Positions 15,280-24,404 of a DNA stretch of 64,000 nt are shown here, in pieces. Both the position numbers and the translations under genes were made by a program. The stretch lies in assembly GCA_963836005.1 (NCBI GenBank), contig CAWIHS010000002.1, positions 682,001 through 746,000 of the forward strand. The letters are read 5' to 3'. Every line of letters starts with the position of its first letter. The first letter of the stretch is position 1. The notes below the pieces were generated by a model. That model worked only from the letters and a program-made list of their open reading frames with translations. It had not been told where the DNA came from and ran no database searches. This stretch comes from CAWIHS01 sp963836005. Lineage in GTDB: Bacteria; Pseudomonadota; Gammaproteobacteria; GRL18.

Positions 15280-15397
15280 GACTTAAAGTCTCAAATCAGT
15301 CAAAGTTATATTCAGAGAATCAGTGTTTGAGCTACCGGGAGAAACGAAAACGTAAAATTTGGACTTTATGCTGCGAATGAATCGTGATTATCTGTCA

Positions 15398-15433
15398 TTT
15401 TCAGGCAAGTTTTAACTTCAGCTTGCCTGAAAA
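15398..15433. repeat. 12-bp perfect inverted repeat between lysM and dprA
   Basis: TTTTCAGGCAAG (15398-15409) pairs perfectly with CTTGCCTGAAAA (15422-15433) around a 12-base loop, 17 bases past the LysM gene stop. The position suggests a terminator for that gene, but neither strand has a T-run after the stem, so it may act only as an RNA 3'-end stabiliser. Confidence 0.5.
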
Positions 15434-15449
15434 ATATCATAACACAGAT

Positions 15450-16529
15450 TTACTGGGCCTGTTGATAAGGACTTCTTACTACATCACCAATATTAAGGTG
15501 ATTTTGTGCGTCCATGACAAGTGCGTAACTGACGCGGGCAAATGGTCGGAACACTAATAGATTGCCTGCTTTTATATCAGGCAGTTTGATTTTGTTGTTG
15601 CGTTGATGGGGATCGGCTACAATTCTGCCCCGCTGGTAGATATTAAAGACATCACCCGTTTCAACACCATCATCCATACCCATGTCAATAACAACGACAT
15701 CCATGGCTCCCACCATATTAACACCGGTATCCAGCGCATTGGTCATTACACTGATAATACTGCCTGGACGTGCAGCGGTTGATGGTTTGGGTATTAAGTG
15801 GGCATCGAAGGTTTCTTCTGTATCAACGGGCAGGAGCTGGTTTCCAAGCAGAATTTCAGCGCGGGACTTCTGCAGATATATGGTACTTGGGTGACCATAT
15901 TGCTCAACAATACCTTCACCGAGATAGACTGCTTCATAGCCCAGTACTTCTCTTGGGCGGGCAGGGTTTTTATAAATAGTTCCTGGCTTATAAACGGCAT
16001 ATTGTTCATGCTTGCTATCGTTATCTATGCCTTTAACGAAGATACTGTTATCGGCGCCGGCAGACATGTGGTTGTCAGCAATACCAACAATATAGGGCGC
16101 AGTGCGCAACACATCTTTGGACAATACACGATTACCGGTGAGGAACGGATGAATGATATCCAGGGGAATAGTGGGTATGGCCTGATCAAGTTCTTCAACC
16201 CGTGTTTCAGGACTCAGTTTTAGCGTACGTTTACCTCGACTGTCCAGGGTTACATAAGGTTTGCCGTCAACATATACCAACGCCAGAACATCGCCAGGAT
16301 AAATTAGATGGGGATTCTTGATCTGAGGATTGTCCTGCCAGATTTCCGGCCAATACCAGGGATGCTGCAGGAACTTACCTGAGATGTCCCATAAGGTATC
16401 ACCTTTTTGAACCACGTATCGTTCCGGATGATTGGGTTGCAGGGCTATCTCTTGTGCAAAAGCCAGTTGGGTCGTCGCCAGCAGGAAAAAGAGTATGGAA
16501 AAGATAAGCTGTTTATTATTGTTGTTCAT
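15450..16529 (-). CDS. LysM domain periplasmic protein
   Basis: A 359-residue exported protein with a signal peptide ending ATTQLAFA-QE and one LysM domain right after it (YVVQKGDTLWDISGKFLQHP to HLIYPGDVLALV), which binds peptidoglycan glycan. The remaining C-terminal part is the family's usual region of unknown role. A gene of this kind commonly sits between dprA and def. The start at 16529 is chosen over the one 24 codons upstream because it has AGGGA before it and gives a proper signal peptide. Confidence 0.88.
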   Translation of the reverse strand: MNNNNKQLIFSILFFLLATTQLAFAQEIALQPNHPERYVVQKGDTLWDISGKFLQHPWYWPEIWQDNPQIKNPHLIYPGDVLALVYVDGKPYVTLDSRGKRTLKLSPETRVEELDQAIPTIPLDIIHPFLTGNRVLSKDVLRTAPYIVGIADNHMSAGADNSIFVKGIDNDSKHEQYAVYKPGTIYKNPARPREVLGYEAVYLGEGIVEQYGHPSTIYLQKSRAEILLGNQLLPVDTEETFDAHLIPKPSTAARPGSIISVMTNALDTGVNMVGAMDVVVIDMGMDDGVETGDVFNIYQRGRIVADPHQRNNKIKLPDIKAGNLLVFRPFARVSYALVMDAQNHLNIGDVVRSPYQQAQ

Positions 16530-16986
16530 AAGAATCCCTATTCTGAATAGCAGTCCTGATTTGTAACTAGTGCCCCTGCGGCCATGAGTATTTTTATGCA
16601 AAGTTCAAGGTTAAAGAAGTTATGCAAAAAGATCTTTGCCGGATGGGCGCTAACTGAAATCCATTGATTAAGCTCAATCTATAATGTTTTATATGAAAAT
16701 TAAAGACTTTTTTGAGTAAAAAGAAAGACTTTTGTCAAATTACCAACCTGGTTAACACTTTTTTTGTCAGCCTGCTATCCTGGCAGCAGGGTTTATTGAT
16801 AAAATTAGAATTATGCTAACTGGCACGGGTTAAGCTGCCTGAAAGTTGTCCCCAATGATTAAAAGAGTTTAATTTTTTACTCACAGGCCATGAATTTACT
16901 GTTTTGTTGATATAGCTTGTGCTGAAGATAACCTTAAACCTCATCCCGGTTAACCAGGATGTTACAATATTTGGATAATTTAGATT
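16530..16986. other. Divergent spacer between the LysM gene and def
   Basis: About 460 bases, AT-rich, holding the two divergent promoters. CCTGCTATCCTGGCAGCAGG at about 16770-16790 can fold into a short hairpin. No gene-like frame, RNA gene or repeat copy could be supported. Confidence 0.4.
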
Positions 16987-17490
16987 ATGGCTTTATTGGA
17001 AATACTGTGTTTTCCTGATGAACGCTTGAGACAAAAAGCACAGCGAGTCGAGCAAATTACCGACCAGCACCAGCAATTACTCGATGATATGCTGGAAACC
17101 ATGTATGCAGCTCCAGGAATTGGCCTTGCAGCTACTCAAGTCAATGTTCATGAACAACTCATTGTTATCGATATTTCAGACAACAGGGATGAGCCTCTGT
17201 TTTTGATCAATCCGGAAATAATCTCAAAATCGGGTGTCGAAAAAATGGATGAAGGTTGTTTATCTGTGCCTGAAACTTATGCCGAAGTCCATCGTGCAGA
17301 ATCCATCATCGTCCAATATCAGGATCGTCAGGGACATCAGCAGCAGCTGGAAACTGATGATCTGCTGGCCGTCTGTATTCAGCATGAAATAGATCATCTG
17401 CATGGAAAGCTTTTTGTTGACTATCTCTCCAAACTGAAAAGAATGCGTATCCAGAAAAAGCTGGAAAAGCACAAACGTCAGAAAATGTAA
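16987..17490 (+). CDS. def: Peptide deformylase
   Basis: Removes the formyl group from the N-terminal Met of nascent proteins. The three metal-site motifs are all present: GIGLAATQ (44-51), EGCLS (89-93, Cys ligand) and HEIDH (133-137, two His ligands and the catalytic Glu). At 167 residues with a basic Lys-rich tail it has the usual length. It is the first gene of the def-fmt-rsmB group, though here a 240-base spacer with repeat-like sequence separates it from fmt. Confidence 0.96.
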   Translation: MALLEILCFPDERLRQKAQRVEQITDQHQQLLDDMLETMYAAPGIGLAATQVNVHEQLIVIDISDNRDEPLFLINPEIISKSGVEKMDEGCLSVPETYAEVHRAESIIVQYQDRQGHQQQLETDDLLAVCIQHEIDHLHGKLFVDYLSKLKRMRIQKKLEKHKRQKM

Positions 17491-17502
17491 AGATAAGGCA
17501 AC

Positions 17503-17690
17503 AACTGCTCAGCGTATCTGAAATAGTAGACCGAGTGCCTGATAGCAGGTATTGGTGAAGCACAGATGATGGTGCTGCTGCGCATCCATGCAGGCCAGGT
17601 ATATGCGGCATGCACGACTGCGAAGCCTGTCTCTCACATGCATCCCCGCGCAGGGTACTCTGTGGGAATGAGGTTTCAACCACTGCGTCA
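17503..17690. repeat. Repeat-like sequence between def and fmt
   Basis: AACTGCTCAGCGTAT at 17503-17517 resembles the left end of the GTAAC elements (GTAACTATTCAGCGTAT). It is followed by a palindrome-rich stretch (GCATCCATGC, GGCATGC, CATGCATCC) that differs in base use from the neighbouring genes. I could not find a matching right end or target duplication. Confidence 0.4.
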
Positions 17691-17731
17691 GACAATAGAT
17701 GCCGATTAACTACTTACTCCAGGGAGTACAA

Positions 17732-18673
17732 GTGAAAGTAATTTTTGCCGGAACACCAGAATTTGCTGCAGTTTCACTACAGGCGTTGCTGGATTCAGAA
17801 CACCAAGTCATTGCTGTCTATACTCAACCGGATCGTCCTGCCGGCAGAGGTCGAAAACTGACTGCCAGTCCAGTCAAGACATTGGCACAACAGTATCAAT
17901 TAAGCGTTTATCAACCGCAGAGTTTACGGGATGAGGAAGAGCAGCTGACGATTAGATCTCTGCGCGCAGATATCATGATTGTGGTCGCTTACGGTTTAAT
18001 GTTGCCCAAAGCAGTGCTTGAGGCGCCCCGACATGGGTGTTTGAATATTCATGCCTCTATCCTGCCTCGCTGGCGCGGAGCTGCGCCTATTCAGCGGGCT
18101 ATTTTGCAAGGTGATAGGCAAACAGGTGTGACTATAATGCAGATGGATGAAGGCCTTGATACCGGTGACATGCTGAATATAGTTTACTGCCCGATCGAAG
18201 CGGAGGATACCGGCACCAGCTTACATGATAAACTGGCTGAACTCGGAGCGAAGGCCTTATTAGAGACCCTGATGGATATTAAAATCGATAGACTGGCTCC
18301 AGAACAGCAGGATGATTCTCAGGCGAACTATGCTCATAAGCTGGACAAAAATGAAGCTCTGATAGACTGGCAACAGGATGCTCAGGCAATAGTGCATAAA
18401 ATCCAGGCATTTAATAGCTGGCCTGTGGCCTTTACTTTATACCGGGATCAGCCATTACGCTTATGGCAGGCGCGATTCGTCGCCTCGCCAGTGACTGGCA
18501 AGGTTAGGCCGGGTAAAGTCATCAATGAATCATCCGCGGGACTGGATATTGCGGCCGAAGGCGGCATAGTAAGAGTGCTGGAATTGCAGCTGCCGGGTAA
18601 AAAGCGGATTCTGGCTAAAGATTTTATCAACGGCCAGAGTTTGCTGGGGGTGACCTTCCCGGATGCTGAATGA
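17732..18673 (+). CDS. fmt: Methionyl-tRNA formyltransferase
   Basis: Formylates initiator Met-tRNA using 10-formyl-THF. The start is GTG 17732, preceded by AGGGAG with a 5-base spacer, giving VKVIFAGTPEFAAVSLQALL, the normal N-terminus; an upstream ATG adds 11 unrelated residues. The active-site block is LNIHASILPRWRGAAPIQRA with the catalytic Asn and His, and MDEGLDTGDML contains the Asp. The C-terminal tRNA-binding domain is complete, for 313 residues. The stop overlaps the rsmB start by 11 bases. Confidence 0.96.
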   Translation: MKVIFAGTPEFAAVSLQALLDSEHQVIAVYTQPDRPAGRGRKLTASPVKTLAQQYQLSVYQPQSLRDEEEQLTIRSLRADIMIVVAYGLMLPKAVLEAPRHGCLNIHASILPRWRGAAPIQRAILQGDRQTGVTIMQMDEGLDTGDMLNIVYCPIEAEDTGTSLHDKLAELGAKALLETLMDIKIDRLAPEQQDDSQANYAHKLDKNEALIDWQQDAQAIVHKIQAFNSWPVAFTLYRDQPLRLWQARFVASPVTGKVRPGKVINESSAGLDIAAEGGIVRVLELQLPGKKRILAKDFINGQSLLGVTFPDAE

Positions 18674-20072
18674 GTCTAAGACTGTTTTAAATCTGTCTGC
18701 TCGTGCCGCCGCTGTGATCATTTGCCAGGGGTGTGTTGAAACTGGCTCCTCACTGGCCACCCTGTTACCCCGAACGCTTGACACAGTGCCGCCGCAGCAG
18801 CGGCCTTTAGTACAGGAACTCAGTTATGGCGTACTGCGCTGGTATTATCGTCTTGACGGGCTGTTGACAGAAATGTTGGTAAAACCTTTACGGGGCAAAA
18901 AAATAACAGTGCATTATATACTGCTGGTGGGATTGTATCAGCTATTGTATCTTGATAAACCTGTATATGCTGTAGTCAAGGAAACGGTTAATACAGCGGT
19001 TGAATTAAATCAGGGCTGGGCTAAAAATCTTGTGAATGCGATCCTGCGGCGTTTTTTACGTGAGCATGATCAGCTGCTTGAGAAACTGAGTCATTCATGG
19101 TGCACCTTATATGCCTATCCCGATTGGCTGATCGCTCAGATTAAAAATGACTGCAAAGCGCTGGGTGTCGATCCGCTCAATGTTTTTACTGCCGGTAATC
19201 AGCGACCGCCGATGATCCTGAGAGTGAATCAAAATAAACAGTCTGTGCAGGAGTATCGTCAAGTTTTGCAGGCCGTTGATATCGGCAGCAGGATTTTGAA
19301 TGATGAAAACTGGCCGCATTACTCATTATACTTTCAGGATGCCCTGTTACTGGAAAAACCGCAGAGTGTTGAACATTTGCCCGGTTTTGCAGCTGGCGCA
19401 GTGTCGGTTCAGGATGCTGCTGCTCAGCTAGCCGCACGGATTCTGGATGTTCAGCCTGGAGACCGCGTACTGGATGCCTGTGCGGCTCCGGGCGGTAAAA
19501 CCATGCATATTCTTGAACTGCAGCCCGCCCTGTCTGAACTGGTAGCACTGGATATCAGTGCACAAAGACTTCAACAGGTAGAAGAGAATTTGCAGCGGGG
19601 AGGGTTTTTACCCCTGTCTGCAGATGCAGAAACAGCACAATCAAAGATACAGTTAGTGACGGCTGATGCCGCTGAACAGGCATGGTGGGATGGACAGCTC
19701 TATGAGCGTATTCTGCTCGATGCACCTTGCTCAGCTACAGGTGTGATACGACGCCATCCTGACATCAAGGTGCTTAGAAGAGCTGCAGATATTGCTACCC
19801 TGGTCATATTACAGCAAAACATTTTGCGTAACTTGTGGGAAATGTTAAAACCCGGTGGTATCCTGCTGTATGCCACCTGTTCTATATTACGCGTGGAAAA
19901 TGATTTGCAGATAGCACGATTTTTACAGACTCAAACGGATGCAGAGGAACTGAAAATCCAGGCAGAATGGGGAAGAGAAATGTCTCCAGGGCGTCAGATT
20001 TTACCCGGAGAAGCTCAAATGGACGGTTTTTATTATGCGCTGCTTATCAAACAGCCATTAATCCACGGGTGA
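18663..20072 (+). CDS. rsmB: 16S rRNA (cytosine-967-C5)-methyltransferase RsmB
   Basis: Methylates C967 of 16S rRNA with SAM. The N-terminal 150 residues form the NusB-like RNA-binding domain (LVQELSYGVLRWYYRLD, LLVGLYQLLYLDKP). The catalytic domain has the SAM motif LDACAAPGGKTMHILE, Cys356 in DAPCSATGVIRRHPD and the likely nucleophile Cys406 in LYATCSI. At 469 residues it is slightly longer than E. coli RsmB. It is translationally coupled to fmt and followed closely by the DUF4390 gene. Confidence 0.95.
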   Translation: MLNESKTVLNLSARAAAVIICQGCVETGSSLATLLPRTLDTVPPQQRPLVQELSYGVLRWYYRLDGLLTEMLVKPLRGKKITVHYILLVGLYQLLYLDKPVYAVVKETVNTAVELNQGWAKNLVNAILRRFLREHDQLLEKLSHSWCTLYAYPDWLIAQIKNDCKALGVDPLNVFTAGNQRPPMILRVNQNKQSVQEYRQVLQAVDIGSRILNDENWPHYSLYFQDALLLEKPQSVEHLPGFAAGAVSVQDAAAQLAARILDVQPGDRVLDACAAPGGKTMHILELQPALSELVALDISAQRLQQVEENLQRGGFLPLSADAETAQSKIQLVTADAAEQAWWDGQLYERILLDAPCSATGVIRRHPDIKVLRRAADIATLVILQQNILRNLWEMLKPGGILLYATCSILRVENDLQIARFLQTQTDAEELKIQAEWGREMSPGRQILPGEAQMDGFYYALLIKQPLIHG

Positions 20073-20082
20073 GCATCATAAC

Positions 20083-20673
20083 ATGGGGCAAAGACATCAG
20101 CTTATTACAATGATTATTTTAACAGTCATTCTGTTTGCTATTATCCTGCGGATCCTTTTTTTATTGCCTCAATGGATAGGCAAACATGAATTTGACGTTG
20201 TTTCTGCAACTTCCTATACACGAAATAATAGCATACTGGTTGACGCAGATATAAAAATGGACTTTTCCGATGAAGCAGTAGAAGCACTTGAAAATGGTAT
20301 ACCTTTGACTGTTGTTGTCGAGGTTAAAGTAATGCGTAAGCGTGCCTGGTGGCTTGATGTTTCAATCAAGGCGTCGCAGAAAATATTTGAATTTCGTTAT
20401 CATCCTTTAACGAATGTACATCAGGTTACAAATATGGCTTCGGGCGAGCGTTATAGCTTTAATACCCGACAGCAGGCACTGGATATTCTGGGTACCATAC
20501 GCAGCGCCCAACTCATAGAGATTGATAAACTCGATAACAAAAGCAGTTATTACATAATGATGCGCGCTTTTCTTGATACCAGTCGACTACCTGCAGCGTT
20601 GCGCCAGATAGCTGCTCTTTCCCCCGCCTGGCGCCTCGAAAGCCAATGGTATCAGTGGCTGCTCGATGATTAA
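20083..20673 (+). CDS. DUF4390 protein
   Basis: A 196-residue protein with one N-terminal membrane helix (about residues 8-28), then a periplasmic part containing the DUF4390 pattern (ADIKMDFSDEAVEALENGIP, EVKVMRKRAWWLD, FEFRYHPLTNVHQV, LPAALRQIA). The function is unknown, but the gene lies between rsmB and ntrY in many Gammaproteobacteria, as here, and its stop overlaps the ntrY start by 8 bases. It may act with the NtrY sensor, since both face the periplasm; that is inference from position. Confidence 0.85.
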   Translation: MGQRHQLITMIILTVILFAIILRILFLLPQWIGKHEFDVVSATSYTRNNSILVDADIKMDFSDEAVEALENGIPLTVVVEVKVMRKRAWWLDVSIKASQKIFEFRYHPLTNVHQVTNMASGERYSFNTRQQALDILGTIRSAQLIEIDKLDNKSSYYIMMRAFLDTSRLPAALRQIAALSPAWRLESQWYQWLLDD

Positions 20674-22804
20674 AAAAGTCTCTAGCGGCCCTGTGGCTGT
20701 GCTGTTTGTGTTGCTGCTGCTGTTCATTTCATTACAGCTGATCAGCAGCGCCTCAATGGATTCTGAACAGTTCAGACGTCTGTATTATATCCTCCTGGCT
20801 GTTAACCTGGTGATCTTGCTGCTGTTATTCTTATTGATATACAGGCAGGGATGGCGGCTTTATCAGCAATTAAAAAATCAGGTGGCCGGAGCGCGTCTAA
20901 CACTCAGGATGATGCTAATCTTTGTCAGCCTGTCGGTGCTGCCGGCCATGATTGTTTATGTGTTTTCAATTCAGTTTATTCACCGCAGCATTGACAGCTG
21001 GTTTGATGAATCGGTTGAAGCAGCGTTGGAAGATGCGCTGGAATTGAGTCGTTCGGCGGTCGATGAAAAGAAAAAAACCTTACTTAAGCGAATGCGTCAG
21101 CTTAGCAGTGAAATACTCACGGATGCAACTTCTCTGTCTCTTGTGGCGTTAAGCGAAATCAGAGAAAAAAGTGGAGTGGATGAGGTCACTCTACTGACTT
21201 CAAAGGGTAAGGTGCTGGGATCCAGTTCTATTAGCGGAGGTGATTTTGTGCCTGATCTTCCCGGTGCTGAACTGTTATTGCCGCTCAGGCAGGGACGCGA
21301 TCATGTGATTATTGATCTCAATGATGATGAGAGCAAGAGTATCAGGGTATTAACCAGGGTTACGTTTGAGGGACAGGACGGATTTTTAATCCTGCAGGCC
21401 ATGGCTCCCTTGAGCGAGAGAAATCGCAAACTGGCGTCGAGTGTGCAGCAGGCCTACTCAGAATATAAGGGTCTGGTTTATTTGCGTAAACCGTTAAAAC
21501 TCAGCTTTACCCTGACCTTGTCGCTGGTACTGTGGCTGGCAATTTTAAGTGCTGTCTGGGCGGCATTTTTTTCAGCCAGACGTATTGCTGCGCCGATACG
21601 TGATCTGGCAGAAGGGACCAAAGCCGTGGCCGAAGGGGAATATCACAGGCCTATCCCGCTACTGGATAATGATGATCTGGGACAACTGGTGCAATCGTTC
21701 AATAAAATGATGCGGCGTCTGTCGCAAACCCGGGATGAACTTGAAAAAAGTCATTTACAGGCTAAAAATCAGCGTGATTATCTGGGTGTATTATTAAGCA
21801 ATTTGTCTTCTGGTGTTATCAGCTTGAACAGTCAACTTCAGATTCGCACCTGTAATCCTGAAGCCAGTCTGATTTTGGGGCTGGATCTGCATGAATACAA
21901 TCAGCAGCCGCTGGAAGTTCTGCTACAGGTGAAACCTGAACTGGAAGCACTGGTTAGATGGATCCAGAATTCGATACTCAATAAGGTCAAGCACTGGAGT
22001 GAAGAAGTTACTTTATCGGAAAAAGGCGGTACTAAGGTCTTATTGTGCCGTGGTAATGCCCTGGCAGATGGGGGTTATGTGGTCGTGATCGAGAATGTCA
22101 CCACCCTGGTCCAGGCACAGCGTGATGCTGCCTGGGGAGAAGTCGCACGGCGTCTGGCACACGAAATAAAAAATCCGCTTACACCTATCCAGTTATCTGC
22201 TGAACGTTTACGGCATAAATACCTGAAAACCATGCCTGCAGAGGATGCCGAAACCATGGAACGTCTGACTTCGACGATCATTCATCAGGTTGCCTGCATG
22301 AAGGAGATGGTGCAGGCTTTTTCCGAATACGCCCGTATGCCGGAGCTGAAACTGCAAACAATTGAAATTGAAAAATTGTTGACTGAAGTTATCGAACTTT
22401 ACCATGGTACAAAAAATTTAACCATTGTGCAGAATTTTTCTATAGCCGGTACTGTTATAGAAGCAGATCAGGGGCGCCTGAGACAGGTTTTTCATAATCT
22501 TATCAAAAATTCACTGGAAGCCTGTGCGGGTCAGAAGAAAATCATTCTAGAGCTGAAAACAATGTTACTGGAGATGGAAAACCATCAATGGTGCCTTGTA
22601 GAACTTTGTGATAATGGCCCCGGTTTCCCGGAAAAGATGCTGCAGAATATTTTCGATCCTTATGTAACGAATAAACCTAAAGGTACCGGGCTGGGGCTGG
22701 CTATCGTGAAAAAGATTGTCGAAGAGCATGGCGGTAGCATACAGGCATCCAACCGGAATGGATCGGGAACGAGAATGACAATCAGACTCCCTACCATAGA
22801 ATGA
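20666..22804 (+). CDS. ntrY: NtrY-like sensor histidine kinase
   Basis: A 712-residue membrane sensor kinase. Hydrophobic segments at the N-terminus (three within about residues 8-105) and one near 285 frame a periplasmic sensing part, then comes a HAMP domain, a PAS-like region (YLGVLLSNLSSGVISLN), the phospho-acceptor block RRLAHEIKNPLTPIQ with His499, and the ATPase domain (HNLIKNSLEAC, LCDNGPGFPE, KGTGLGLAIVKKI). It pairs with the response regulator downstream. The signal is unknown; in other bacteria NtrYX is tied to nitrogen and redox or envelope control, and here it is linked with potassium uptake genes. Confidence 0.92.
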   Translation: MIKKVSSGPVAVLFVLLLLFISLQLISSASMDSEQFRRLYYILLAVNLVILLLLFLLIYRQGWRLYQQLKNQVAGARLTLRMMLIFVSLSVLPAMIVYVFSIQFIHRSIDSWFDESVEAALEDALELSRSAVDEKKKTLLKRMRQLSSEILTDATSLSLVALSEIREKSGVDEVTLLTSKGKVLGSSSISGGDFVPDLPGAELLLPLRQGRDHVIIDLNDDESKSIRVLTRVTFEGQDGFLILQAMAPLSERNRKLASSVQQAYSEYKGLVYLRKPLKLSFTLTLSLVLWLAILSAVWAAFFSARRIAAPIRDLAEGTKAVAEGEYHRPIPLLDNDDLGQLVQSFNKMMRRLSQTRDELEKSHLQAKNQRDYLGVLLSNLSSGVISLNSQLQIRTCNPEASLILGLDLHEYNQQPLEVLLQVKPELEALVRWIQNSILNKVKHWSEEVTLSEKGGTKVLLCRGNALADGGYVVVIENVTTLVQAQRDAAWGEVARRLAHEIKNPLTPIQLSAERLRHKYLKTMPAEDAETMERLTSTIIHQVACMKEMVQAFSEYARMPELKLQTIEIEKLLTEVIELYHGTKNLTIVQNFSIAGTVIEADQGRLRQVFHNLIKNSLEACAGQKKIILELKTMLLEMENHQWCLVELCDNGPGFPEKMLQNIFDPYVTNKPKGTGLGLAIVKKIVEEHGGSIQASNRNGSGTRMTIRLPTIE

Positions 22805-22973
22805 ATGCGGATAAACCGTGTTGAGTTTTTTATTGTCAGGCAATTTAATACAATCTCTGTGATAACACATGGTACAAATACCTGATTGCCCTTAAGCTCT
22901 ACGTCCGGTTAATTTTTAGTTTCTGCCATCCGCCATTGTATATTATAATGGCTAAAAATTTTGAGGAACACCT

Positions 22974-24389
22974 ATGGCGTCAGCCTATATTCTTGTTGTA
23001 GATGATGAACCTGATATTCGTGCTCTGGTAAAAGAGATTCTGGAAGATGAAGGTTATGAAGTTGATAGTGCCGAGAATGGCGAGGCGGCCAGAGAATATT
23101 GTCAACATCGTAAACCGGATCTGGTATTACTGGATATCTGGATGCCTGATATTGACGGTATTTCTCTGCTTAAGGAATGGAAAGAAAAACTCCAGGGGTA
23201 TCATTTCCCGGTGATCATGATGTCTGGGCATGGTAATGTTGAAACTGCTGTTGAAGCAACTCGTCTTGGTGCTTACGATTTTCTGGAAAAACCGCTAACG
23301 CTGGCGAAACTTTTATTGACTGTAGAACATGCGCTCCAGGCTTATCAATTGGATAAGGAAAACCAGGGCATGCGGCAGCAGCTTTTTTCTGTGGATGAAC
23401 CGGTCGGAAAAAGTCCGGTCACCAGAGATCTGATAGCACAAATTGAACAAATTGCTCAACATGATACACGGGTCCTGTTTATGGGTGAACATGGCAGCGG
23501 CAAGAGCAAATATTCACGTCTTTTGCATCGAAAAAGCGAGCGGGCGCCATACCCGTATATAGAAGTGGGCGTGGCGACTCTTGATCCAAATAATTCCGCC
23601 CGTGAATTATTTGGCGCCGAAGAGGATGGCAAAACCTATTATGGACTCCTGGAGCAGGCCGGCAAGGGCAGTCTTTATATCGATGATGTGGGGGACATGG
23701 ATCTGGCGACCCAACGGCGTTTGTTGAGTGCCCTTGAAAGCGGAAGTTTTCAACGCATCGGCGGTAGCGAACAGATTATTATTCATTGCCGGGTTCTTAC
23801 TGCAACTCAGTATCATCTCGAAGAACTGATTAGTGAAGGAAAGTTCATGGCAGAACTTTATTATCAGCTCAATGTCCTGCAAGTTGTGATACCGCCTCTC
23901 AGAGAACATCATGAAGATGTCCCTGAACTGCTCAACTATTATCGTGACCGTTTTGTGCAACAGGATCAATTTAATTACCGGAGTTTTTCTATTGCTGCTC
24001 TAAACCGCCTGCGTAACTATCCATGGCCGGGCAATTTACTGGAATTAAAAAATATGATCCAGCGCCTGCTAATTGCTTCTGATGAAGAATCAATTTCCCT
24101 GGATGAGGTGGAGAATATAATCCTGCAGATGGGGCACTCTGCCAGCAGAAAACCTTCACCGACAGCTCACGATAGAGTCTCAGACAATGCTCTGGGAGAG
24201 CTTTTTTCTCACCCGCTAAAAGAAGCCAGAGAGTTGTTTGAAAAAGCTTATCTTGAACAAAAACTGATAGATGTCGATGGCAGTGTGGGTAAAGTAGCGC
24301 AAGTAGCTGGTGTTGAAAGAACACATTTGTACCGCAAAATGAGATCCCTGGGCATCGATGCCAAGCAGATCATAAAAAGCAAATCCTGA
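22974..24389 (+). CDS. ntrX: NtrX-like response regulator without GAFTGA loop
   Basis: A 471-residue response regulator: receiver domain with Asp54 (VLLDIWMPD), AAA+ domain with Walker A GEHGSGKS (171-178) and Walker B-like LYIDDVGD (234-241), and a Fis-type helix-turn-helix (VGKVAQVAGVERTHLYRKM). The sigma-54-contacting loop is missing: where NtrC reads LFGHEKGAFTGA this one has LFGAEEDGKTYYG and then LLEQA. The Walker B DE is DD. It therefore probably does not activate sigma-54 promoters and works as an ordinary DNA-binding regulator. I believe related gammaproteobacterial proteins share this loss. GAGGAACACCT precedes the ATG, and a 169-base gap follows ntrY. Confidence 0.9.
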   Translation: MASAYILVVDDEPDIRALVKEILEDEGYEVDSAENGEAAREYCQHRKPDLVLLDIWMPDIDGISLLKEWKEKLQGYHFPVIMMSGHGNVETAVEATRLGAYDFLEKPLTLAKLLLTVEHALQAYQLDKENQGMRQQLFSVDEPVGKSPVTRDLIAQIEQIAQHDTRVLFMGEHGSGKSKYSRLLHRKSERAPYPYIEVGVATLDPNNSARELFGAEEDGKTYYGLLEQAGKGSLYIDDVGDMDLATQRRLLSALESGSFQRIGGSEQIIIHCRVLTATQYHLEELISEGKFMAELYYQLNVLQVVIPPLREHHEDVPELLNYYRDRFVQQDQFNYRSFSIAALNRLRNYPWPGNLLELKNMIQRLLIASDEESISLDEVENIILQMGHSASRKPSPTAHDRVSDNALGELFSHPLKEARELFEKAYLEQKLIDVDGSVGKVAQVAGVERTHLYRKMRSLGIDAKQIIKSKS

Positions 24390-24404
24390 ACGTAACTATA
24401 ACAT

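Noticed and set aside
17306..17695. 129-residue minus-strand frame across the def-fmt spacer
   Set aside because: It runs antisense to def and across repeat-like DNA; no family signature.
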